Assembly: GCA_013041585.1 (NCBI GenBank)
Contig: JABEVM010000155.1
Span: 1-5,484, forward strand
Direction: 5' to 3'
Length of the DNA stretch: 5,484 bases
From: Chlamydiota bacterium
Lineage (GTDB): Bacteria; Chlamydiota; Chlamydiia; Chlamydiales; Rhabdochlamydiaceae
Every line of letters begins with the position of its first letter. The first letter of the stretch is position 1. The translations under genes were made by a program, and so were the position numbers. The notes below the pieces were generated by a model. The model ran no database searches and was not told where the DNA came from. It saw only the letters and a list, made by a program, of their open reading frames with translations. Shown piece by piece: positions 1 to 5,425 of the stretch.

Positions 1-92
1 ACTATACACAGAGGGTAAATATATTGTTTGTATTTCATGAGAATATATCCTAAAATGGACGAACTTATTGTAGAAAAATTCAGAATAATTAG

Positions 93-120
93 TTGTCTGT
101 GTTACTATTCTCTATATAAT
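93..120 (+). promoter_or_regulatory. Probable sigma70/sigma66-type promoter of the mrp-ytg operon
   Basis: A -10 element TATAAT (115-120, perfect match) is preceded by TTGTCT (93-98, four of six matches to TTGACA) with a 16-nt spacer. Transcription would begin near 126-128, leaving a leader of only about 12 nt before the ATG at 139. No comparably good promoter is seen between the downstream genes, so this one probably drives all six. Inverted 6-mers AGAATA (82-87) and TATTCT (106-111) bracket the -35 box and could be part of an operator, but this is speculative. The promoter call rests on sequence match and position only. Confidence 0.6.
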
Positions 121-128
121 TTTTAATT

Positions 129-133
129 GGAAG
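129..133 (+). promoter_or_regulatory. Ribosome binding site that fixes the mrp start at ATG 139
   Basis: GGAAG ends 5 nt before the ATG at 139. The reading frame also opens at a TTG at 127, but that codon overlaps this site, has no SD of its own, and lies at the predicted transcription start. The ATG is therefore the better start. Confidence 0.65.
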
Positions 134-138
134 TAGAC

Positions 139-984
139 ATGAAGCCGACTTCACTAGAAAAGAAAAGACTAGCAAAACATATCATAGCTGTTGTTGCCGG
201 AAAGGGAGGGGTGGGAAAATCCGCTGTTACCGTAAACTTAGCGCTCGCTTTACAAAAGAAAGGATATTTTGTCGGAATCTTGGATGCGGACCTTTATGGC
301 CCTTCTCTTCAAAAAATGCTTCCTATGGAAGAGGCTCCTCAAGAATACGAGAAAGAAACAAACACGTTATTGCCGGCAGTAGGAAAGGGAATTAAGATGA
401 TCTCCATGGCTTACTTTCGAGGGGAAAATGAAGCTTCTATGGTGAGAGCCCCCATTGCAAATGCCCTCATTACACAGTTCTTGCATAATGTACACTGGGG
501 CGATTTAGATTATCTGTTACTGGATTTTCCACCAGGTACTGGAGATATTCAACTTACAATTCTTCAAGAGGCGGTTTTATCTGGCGCCATTATTGTGACT
601 ACGCCTCAAGAAGTTGCTCTTCTTGATGTACATAAAGCTACGCAGATGCTGGAAAAAATGCATGTGCCTATTCTCGGAGTAGTAGAAAATATGAGTTATT
701 TTTCCGATCCAAAAACAGGGGAAAAGCATTTTGTTTTTGGAAAAGGCGGGGGAAGACGATTTGCGGAAGGAAGGGGTTTACCGTTTCTTGGGGAAATTCC
801 TATCGATCCCCATCTTTCCCTATGCTTAGATGAAGGGAAATCGATTTTCGAAAATTATCCAGATAGTATTTCTGCATCCTCTTTTTTATCTTTATTAGAT
901 ATAATGCAAGAACACCTGATTGCTATGCAGACTCAAGTTGGAAATGTAGTCAGCGATTTTGAATTGATTTGGAAGGATATATAG
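139..984 (+). CDS. mrp: Mrp/ApbC (NBP35-like) P-loop ATPase, putative Fe-S cluster carrier without CxxC
   Basis: This is a 281-residue cytoplasmic ATPase of the Mrp/ApbC/MinD-like SIMIBI class. The family binds and transfers Fe-S clusters to apo-proteins. Visible motifs are the deviant Walker A GKGGVGKS (residues 21-28), DADLYGPS (49-56, switch I), DFPPGTGD (129-136, Walker B/switch II) and ENMSYF (183-188), followed by the usual FGKGGG segment. The N-terminal DUF59/MIP18 domain found in many Mrp proteins is absent; the protein begins almost directly at the P-loop. The CxxC expected just after ENMSYF is replaced by SDPKTG, and the whole protein has one cysteine (C229). Some Mrp homologues, such as those of Firmicutes as I recall them, also lack CxxC. 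The gene is first in the operon, and its stop codon shares one base with the next start. Family membership is secure. A Fe-S role is inferred from family and context, and an alternative regulatory ATPase role is possible. Confidence 0.92.
   Translation: MKPTSLEKKRLAKHIIAVVAGKGGVGKSAVTVNLALALQKKGYFVGILDADLYGPSLQKMLPMEEAPQEYEKETNTLLPAVGKGIKMISMAYFRGENEASMVRAPIANALITQFLHNVHWGDLDYLLLDFPPGTGDIQLTILQEAVLSGAIIVTTPQEVALLDVHKATQMLEKMHVPILGVVENMSYFSDPKTGEKHFVFGKGGGRRFAEGRGLPFLGEIPIDPHLSLCLDEGKSIFENYPDSISASSFLSLLDIMQEHLIAMQTQVGNVVSDFELIWKDI
971..977 (+). promoter_or_regulatory. Ribosome binding site that fixes the DUF971 start at GTG 984
   Basis: GGAAGGA lies inside the last codons of mrp and ends 6 nt before a GTG at 984. 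The frame is also open from a TTG at 969, but that codon overlaps this SD and has no good site upstream. The GTG shares its first G with the mrp stop (TAGTG), which suggests coupled translation. Confidence 0.65.
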
Positions 985-1292
985 TGACATCGCAAATTGT
1001 TTTTATCAGAGAGATCAAACAGGTGGATTCCTATCATTTTGCAATTTTGTGGACAGATGGAGCCATTTCCAATTATCGATTAAGTGAGATACAAAAAAAT
1101 TGTCCATGCGCTCTTTGTAGAGATGAAAAAAGTGGAAAGTCGCTCGTATCAGAGGATAAAATTGATCAGGGTGTGAGAGCTTATAAGATCACAAGCGTTG
1201 GAAGATATGCTCTTCGGATTGCATTTGTTTCAGGTTGTTCGGAAGGAATTTATTCTTTTGCGCTTTTACGGAGTATGACCAATGCGAAATAA
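984..1292 (+). CDS. DUF971 / GBBH-like N-terminal domain protein (small zinc-domain protein)
   Basis: This 102-residue soluble protein consists of a single DUF971 domain. Family hallmarks are the early strand with TDG (residues 24-26), the cysteine cluster CPCALC (C40, C42, C45), the VGRYALRI segment (72-79) and the closing GIYSFALLR (88-96). In gamma-butyrobetaine hydroxylase this domain binds zinc through three Cys in the same spacing plus a His in a DGH motif. Here the aligned segment reads SGCSEG, so C85 occupies the His position and a four-Cys site is possible. The biochemical role of stand-alone DUF971 proteins is not established to my knowledge. They occur beside or fused to Mrp-type ATPases, notably in plant HCF101, which supports a link to Fe-S handling. 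The start is the SD-preceded GTG, and the last 11 nt overlap ytgA. The family call is firm; the function is inferred. Confidence 0.85.
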   Translation: MTSQIVFIREIKQVDSYHFAILWTDGAISNYRLSEIQKNCPCALCRDEKSGKSLVSEDKIDQGVRAYKITSVGRYALRIAFVSGCSEGIYSFALLRSMTNAK

Positions 1293-2286
1293 GGTGTTTT
1301 TGTTTGTAGGGAAAATCTTTTTTCTTTGCTTTTTAGTTTGCGGGGCAGCGGGGTGCTCAAAGCAAGAATCGGAAAAAAAACCATCTAATGTACGTATATG
1401 GATGGAAAAAAATGGAAAGCCTAAAGTGCTTTCAACAACAGCCATCGTTGATGATATCGTCGGAAAAATTGGAGGAGATCGCATTGATCACCTAGCTTTG
1501 ATTGTAGGCGAAATGGACCCTCATAGCTACGAACTTGTCAAAGGAGATGATGAAAAATTTTCTTATGCAAACGCAGTATTTAGTAACGGACTTGGATTAG
1601 AGCATGGGGGAAGTTTACGCTACCAAATTGAAAAGCATTCTATGAGCGTGGTGTTAGGAGATGAAGTGCGTAAAAAATATCCGGAAGAAATTTTTTATTT
1701 TGAAAAACAGGTTAATCCCCATATCTGGATGGACGTATCTCTTTGGGAAAAAGTGATCCCTTCTATTGTTGAGACACTATCTCTTCTTGATCCAGAAGGG
1801 TCTTCCTATTACCAAGAAAATGGAAAAACTCTTACAAAAAAAATGAATGAGTTTCATCAATCGATTAAAGAGGAGATGAAACAAGTTCCGGAAAATAAAA
1901 GATATTTGGTTACAAGTCATGATGCTTTTAATTATTTTACAAGAGCGTATTTAGCAAGCGAGGAAGAGCGCAGTACAGGCTCTTGGGAAAATCGCTGCGC
2001 AGCACCGGAAGGGCTTGCTCCAGAAGGGCAGCTAAGCGTAAGCGATATCAAAAATATCGTGGAATATCTTTGCAGGTATCAAATTCATGTGGTATTTCCA
2101 GAGTCCAATGTTAATAAAGACGCGCTTAAGAAAATCGTCCATGTGTGTTCTCAAAAAGGTCTTGAGGTAAGAGTTTCCAAAGAAGAGCTTTATGGGGATG
2201 CTTTAGGAGATTCTCCGGATGATGGATATTTTTCTATGATGCAGCATAATGTAGATGTTTTACGTAAAGAGTGGGAAAAGAAATGA
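1282..2286 (+). CDS. ytgA: YtgA: TroA-like metal-binding lipoprotein of a Fe/Mn/Zn ABC importer
   Basis: This is a 334-residue cluster A-I (ZnuA/TroA/PsaA) substrate-binding protein that delivers a divalent metal to the YtgC/YtgD permease. Residues 1-25 form a lipoprotein signal: a basic start (RNK), a hydrophobic core, then AAGC with C25 as the probable lipidated Cys. The lipobox is weak at -3, so a soluble periplasmic protein is possible. Likely metal ligands are H81 (DPHSYE), H147 (NPHIWMD), H213 (TSHDAF) and D306 (YGDALG), the three-His-plus-Asp set of TroA rather than the two-His/Glu/Asp set of PsaA. There is no His-rich loop of the kind typical of zinc-specific ZnuA. An extra segment around 223-250 (with C239 and PEGLAPEG) resembles chlamydial YtgA as I remember it. 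GGAG (1270-1273) precedes the ATG by 8 nt. The start overlaps the DUF971 gene and the end overlaps ytgB by 4 nt. Iron is the favoured substrate from studies of Chlamydia; Mn or Zn cannot be excluded. Confidence 0.93.
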   Translation: MRNKVFLFVGKIFFLCFLVCGAAGCSKQESEKKPSNVRIWMEKNGKPKVLSTTAIVDDIVGKIGGDRIDHLALIVGEMDPHSYELVKGDDEKFSYANAVFSNGLGLEHGGSLRYQIEKHSMSVVLGDEVRKKYPEEIFYFEKQVNPHIWMDVSLWEKVIPSIVETLSLLDPEGSSYYQENGKTLTKKMNEFHQSIKEEMKQVPENKRYLVTSHDAFNYFTRAYLASEEERSTGSWENRCAAPEGLAPEGQLSVSDIKNIVEYLCRYQIHVVFPESNVNKDALKKIVHVCSQKGLEVRVSKEELYGDALGDSPDDGYFSMMQHNVDVLRKEWEKK

Positions 2287-3059
2287 AACAAAAGATCGAA
2301 GAAGCCCTGCACGTTGAGAACCTAACTGTAAACTATGATAAACAGGCCGTCTTATGGGATCTAAACTTTTCTGTTCCTGCAGGAAAACTTGTAGGAATCT
2401 TAGGACCTAATGGTGCTGGGAAAAGTACGTTTTTAAAAGCTTGCTTAGGGATTGTTACTCCCATTACAGGAAAGATCACTTTTTTTGGAAAATCGTATAA
2501 AACGACCAAACAAAAAATTGCCTATGTTCCGCAGAGAAGTTCAGTCGATTGGGATTTTCCGATTACGGTTTTTGATGTGGTTCTTATGGGACGGTATAAT
2601 AAGCTGGGCTTTTGGAAAAGACCTCGCCTTTCTGATCGGGAAGCTGCCTTAGAAGCTTTGGAATTGGTAGGAATGACATCTTTTGCAGATCGGCAGATCA
2701 GCCAGCTCTCTGGTGGACAACAGCAAAGGGTTTTCATCGCAAGAGCGCTTTTGCAAGATGCGGAAATTTATCTTATGGATGAACCTTTTGCAGGGGTTGA
2801 TGTGAAAACAGAAAAAGAGCTTATCCTTTTATTTCAAGGATTACAAAAAAAAGGAAAAACCCTTTTCATCGTCCATCACAACTTAGCAAGTGTAGAAACC
2901 TATTTTGATTGGATCATTCTTCTTAATACCTGCCTTGTTGCAACTGGATCTGTCAAAGAGACCTTTAATGAACAAAACGTCATGCGCGGGTATGGGAAAA
3001 GTCCAGTTCTTTTGGACGAGGCTGCCAAAATTACACAAAATACTTTCCAAGGGATGTAA
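2283..3059 (+). CDS. ytgB: YtgB: ATP-binding subunit of the metal ABC importer
   Basis: This 258-residue cytoplasmic ABC ATPase powers import through YtgC/YtgD and belongs to the MntB/ZnuC/TroB group. All catalytic motifs are present: Walker A GPNGAGKST (41-49), Q-loop VPQR with Q84, the family-typical SSVDWDFP just after it (86-93), signature LSGGQ (142-146), Walker B IYLMDEP (162-168, catalytic E167) and the switch histidine in VHHN (H199). The start is taken as the ATG overlapping the ytgA stop in ATGA, implying translational coupling. The frame is open to a GTG at 2271, but that start would lengthen the overlap and has no better SD. Length is normal for the family and no essential residue is missing. 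Confidence 0.94.
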   Translation: MKQKIEEALHVENLTVNYDKQAVLWDLNFSVPAGKLVGILGPNGAGKSTFLKACLGIVTPITGKITFFGKSYKTTKQKIAYVPQRSSVDWDFPITVFDVVLMGRYNKLGFWKRPRLSDREAALEALELVGMTSFADRQISQLSGGQQQRVFIARALLQDAEIYLMDEPFAGVDVKTEKELILLFQGLQKKGKTLFIVHHNLASVETYFDWIILLNTCLVATGSVKETFNEQNVMRGYGKSPVLLDEAAKITQNTFQGM

Positions 3060-3061
3060 AA

Positions 3062-4402
3062 ATGACCTCAATTTGGAGTTATTTTTTCGATCCGCTTTTA
3101 CAAGCATCTACTTTAGGAAGTATACTTATGTGTCTTGCTTCTTCTTTAGTGGGGGTTATGGTTTTCTTGCGTAAACGATCTCTTTTAGGAGAGACGCTTT
3201 CCCACGCCTGTTATCCCGGAGTTGTTTTTGGAATTGTGATCGCTTCCTTCTTTTTTCCGGAGGCCGAAGAGCTGATCGCTGTAGCGATCCTTATCGGTGC
3301 ATTTATTTTTTCTATGATTGCTCTAGTATGTCTAGACTTTTTGGAAAAACGTCTTTCAGTAAAGAGCGACGCTGCCCTTTGTTTTGTCTTATCTACATTT
3401 TTTGGATTAGGGATTCTTTTAGCAAGTAGAGTTCAATTTACCCACATGCGTCTTTTTAAACAGATACAAGTTTTTTTATATGGACAAGCTGCAACAATGC
3501 ATATGACCCATGTAACGATCTATGCCTCTTTAGCTGTGTTGATTGCTTTTTTTCTCTATATTTTCTACCGCCCGCTGCAGATGACAACCTTTGATCGGGA
3601 TTTTTCTAAAAGTATTGGGCTGAGTACAAAATATATGGATACAGCCATTTTTGTCCTTTTAGGGATCGCCATTGTTGTTGGAATTCGCAGTGTTGGAGTT
3701 GTCTTAATGTCAGGCATGTTGATCCTTCCTCCGGTAGCTGCTCGTTTTTTAACAAATCGCCTCTCCTCCCTTTTTTTTATGGCAGGGCTGATCGGGATGA
3801 TCAGTGGATTTTTTGGAAATTACCTTTCCATAGAAATCCCCGCTGTTTTAGTAGAGGGACATCCAGATTGGAAGTTTTCTTTGCCAACAGGTCCTATGAT
3901 TATCCTTTGCGCTGCTTCAATCTGTTTTTTTCTTTTCTTTTTCTCTAGCGAGAAAGGTTTATGCAGAAGATTTTTCAGAATCATTTCTTTTAGAAACCGC
4001 TGTTTAGAGGAAAATATTTTAAAATCTTTTTGGAAAGAAGGGGAGGGACAAAACGTTCCTGTAAAAAAAATTTCTTGGCTCAGCTCCATCTCTTTTTTTC
4101 ACGTAAAATTTTCTTTCTGGAAAATGCAGATGCAGGGTTGGTTAGAAAAAATTGATAAAAACGTCTATCGTTTGACCGAAGATGGATTTATACGAGCGGA
4201 AAAAGTAGTTCGTCTCCATAGATTATGGGAAGTGTATCTTGTGGATTATTTAGGCCAAGGAGCGGAAAAAGTTCACGCCAATGCTGAGACCATGGAGCAC
4301 ATGATCACCCCAGAGCTTGAAAAGGAGCTCATTGATCTACTCGGAAATCCGCAGAAGGATCCCCACCATCAACCCATTCCTCCAAAACGGGGAGGACTCT
4401 AA
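3062..4402 (+). CDS. ytgC: YtgC-YtgR: ABC-3 permease fused to a DtxR/MntR-like metal-dependent repressor
   Basis: This 446-residue two-part protein has a permease in residues 1 to about 296: roughly eight or nine membrane segments (near 16-36, 51-66, 70-92, 104-122, 153-170, 193-230, 234-253, 276-296) and the family motif LLGETLSHACYPG (41-53). A basic linker (CRRFFR, 301-306) leads to a DtxR-type domain: a winged helix-turn-helix (about 314-380) and a metal/dimerisation region (about 380-440) with H386, E390, H405, E409, E412, H413 and the family-typical PHHQPIP (434-440). The C-terminal SH3-like domain of DtxR is absent. In Chlamydia trachomatis the same fusion is cleaved to release YtgR, an iron-dependent repressor that acts on its own operon; similar processing is inferred here. 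The SD AAGGGA (3049-3054) lies 7 nt before the ATG and 2 nt separate the gene from ytgB. E409 replaces the DtxR Cys102 and N318 replaces Met10. A T7 run lies at the domain junction. Confidence 0.93.
   Translation: MTSIWSYFFDPLLQASTLGSILMCLASSLVGVMVFLRKRSLLGETLSHACYPGVVFGIVIASFFFPEAEELIAVAILIGAFIFSMIALVCLDFLEKRLSVKSDAALCFVLSTFFGLGILLASRVQFTHMRLFKQIQVFLYGQAATMHMTHVTIYASLAVLIAFFLYIFYRPLQMTTFDRDFSKSIGLSTKYMDTAIFVLLGIAIVVGIRSVGVVLMSGMLILPPVAARFLTNRLSSLFFMAGLIGMISGFFGNYLSIEIPAVLVEGHPDWKFSLPTGPMIILCAASICFFLFFFSSEKGLCRRFFRIISFRNRCLEENILKSFWKEGEGQNVPVKKISWLSSISFFHVKFSFWKMQMQGWLEKIDKNVYRLTEDGFIRAEKVVRLHRLWEVYLVDYLGQGAEKVHANAETMEHMITPELEKELIDLLGNPQKDPHHQPIPPKRGGL
3925..3948 (+). promoter_or_regulatory. 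Possible slippage/-1 frameshift site at the permease-repressor junction of ytgC
   Basis: A run of seven T (3925-3931) is phased as T TTT TTT relative to the ytgC frame, which fits the X XXY YYZ form of a -1 slippery heptamer. In the -1 frame five codons follow and then TAG at 3946-3948. Slippage would give a protein of about 295 residues ending just after the last membrane segment, a permease without the repressor domain. Downstream, AGC/GCT and GGTTT/AAACC could pair across about 33 nt with a bulge, but this is a weak stimulator. T runs are common in Phe-rich membrane genes, so chance is the main alternative. Confidence 0.25.
4391..4396 (+). promoter_or_regulatory. Strong Shine-Dalgarno site of ytgD
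   Basis: GGAGGA, within the longer GGGGAGGA (4389-4396), lies in the last codons of ytgC and ends 9 nt before the ATG at 4406. It is the closest match to the anti-SD sequence in the operon and supports independent initiation of ytgD rather than initiation only by coupling. Confidence 0.65.
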
Positions 4403-4405
4403 ATT

Positions 4406-5410
4406 ATGTCAAATCCATATTGGGAAACAAATTTTTTTCAGTTTTTTGCAGTACTTGCGCAAAGAATTCTTCTTTTCATCCAAGGCAAGCTTTCTTTTGC
4501 AGACATGTGCTCCGATGAAATTCAAATTCTCGTGCTCAGTCTCGCTGCAATTGCTTTTTCTTTTTTAGGCACGTTTCTTGTTTTGAAGAAAATGACGATG
4601 GTAGCCAACTCCCTTTCTCATACGATTTTATTAGGACTTGTCATAGCATACCTTTTTGTTACGCATTTTGTAGGAAATGGGGGAGGGTTAGAACAAACTT
4701 TTTCTCTTCCTGTGCTTTTTCTAGCCGCTCTCTTAGCTGGGGTTCTTACAACAGTATGCACGCAGCTTTTAACACAGGTCATAAAGATCCAAGAAGATGC
4801 AAGCATCGGGATTGTTTTTACAACCCTTTTTGCTCTTGGAGTGGTAGCTGTGACAATTTTTACAAGAAACCTCCATTTGGGATTAGAAGCTGTTACGGGG
4901 AATGTCGATGCGCTTCATTTTGATGATGTAAAGCTCATGTTCTATATCACCTCTTTTGACCTGCTTATTTTCCTTTTAGTGTTCCCTCAATTTGTCATGA
5001 TCAGCTTTGATGCCTCTTTTGCAAAGTGTATTGGGATCAAACTACAATTTTTTCAATATCTTCTGATGGTGCTAGTTGCAGCAACCGTCATAGCCTCTTT
5101 TAGAGCTATTGGTGTGCTTTTAGTACTCAATTTTTTAGTAGGCCCTGTACTTGCAGCAAGATGCTTTACCTACCGTTTACGGAAAGTGATCGCAGCTTCC
5201 ATACTTATCGGCATACTCTGCTCTTTATGCGCAGTCGCCCTTTCAAGACATTTTGTTACCGAGTATCAAACACCGCTTTCTACTTCAGGTCTAGTTGTGC
5301 TCATGGTTGCGATTGCCTATATAATAGCGATTGTTTTTTCTCCTCAGAGCCGTTTTTTTATATTTCAGCGTATTCTTAAGAATAGGGTAGCTAAGAAGCA
5401 AGTTTTGTGA
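4406..5410 (+). CDS. ytgD: YtgD: second ABC-3 permease of the metal importer
   Basis: This 334-residue inner-membrane protein of the ABC-3 (ZnuB/MntC/TroD) family probably pairs with YtgC as a heterodimeric channel driven by YtgB. Hydrophobic segments lie near residues 41-60, 72-88, 99-122, 133-152, 178-200, 216-232, 234-252, 259-280 and 293-312. The motif MTMVANSLSHTILLG (63-77) matches the LGxxxSHaxLpG region of the family and of YtgC. The GNVDALHFDDV segment (165-175) is typical of the second permease in such operons. An amphipathic, Phe-rich stretch of about 38 residues precedes the first clear membrane segment. A short basic tail follows the last, with no regulatory domain, unlike YtgC. 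The gene begins 3 nt after ytgC. The last codons contain a perfect 14-bp palindrome and the 5' arm of a hairpin. Confidence 0.92.
   Translation: MSNPYWETNFFQFFAVLAQRILLFIQGKLSFADMCSDEIQILVLSLAAIAFSFLGTFLVLKKMTMVANSLSHTILLGLVIAYLFVTHFVGNGGGLEQTFSLPVLFLAALLAGVLTTVCTQLLTQVIKIQEDASIGIVFTTLFALGVVAVTIFTRNLHLGLEAVTGNVDALHFDDVKLMFYITSFDLLIFLLVFPQFVMISFDASFAKCIGIKLQFFQYLLMVLVAATVIASFRAIGVLLVLNFLVGPVLAARCFTYRLRKVIAASILIGILCSLCAVALSRHFVTEYQTPLSTSGLVVLMVAIAYIIAIVFSPQSRFFIFQRILKNRVAKKQVL
5371..5384. repeat. Perfect 14-bp palindrome in the 3' end of ytgD
   Basis: TATTCTTAAGAATA reads identically on both strands. It is built from TATTCT and AGAATA, the same 6-mers found in reverse arrangement around the operon promoter (82-87 and 106-111). 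It encodes ordinary YtgD residues (ILKN). It may be a chance AT-rich palindrome, a weak hairpin or a protein site. Confidence 0.4.
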
Positions 5411-5425
5411 CCACTTTCAAGCTAC
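5387..5425 (+). terminator. Imperfect hairpin across the ytgD stop codon (weak terminator candidate)
   Basis: GTAGCT (5387-5392) pairs with AGCTAC (5420-5425). After a 2x2 internal loop, GAAG (5395-5398) pairs with CTTT (5414-5417, one G-U pair), leaving a loop of about 15 nt. No U-tract follows (the next bases are TATAAAGG), so it is not a standard intrinsic terminator. It could act as a 3'-end stabiliser or have no function. Confidence 0.22.

Noticed and set aside
37..126. A 29-codon open stretch starting at ATG 37 and ending just before the mrp region
   Set aside because: It has no SD, runs across the likely promoter, and has unremarkable composition; chance is the simplest explanation.
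127..138. TTG at 127 as the start of Mrp (four extra residues)
   Set aside because: The TTG overlaps the SD that serves ATG 139 and lies at the predicted transcription start.
969..983. TTG at 969 as the start of the DUF971 protein
   Set aside because: A strong SD (971-977) overlaps this codon and is correctly spaced for GTG 984; the added residues are not part of the domain.
2271..2282. GTG at 2271 as the start of YtgB
   Set aside because: The ATG in the ATGA overlap with ytgA is the usual coupled start, and the extra four residues have no support.
1266..4806. Minus-strand and alternate-frame open stretches of about 60-90 codons inside mrp-ytg genes
   Set aside because: They lie wholly inside genes with clear protein families, lack SD sites, and have Ser/Arg/Lys-rich shadow-like translations with no recognisable domain.
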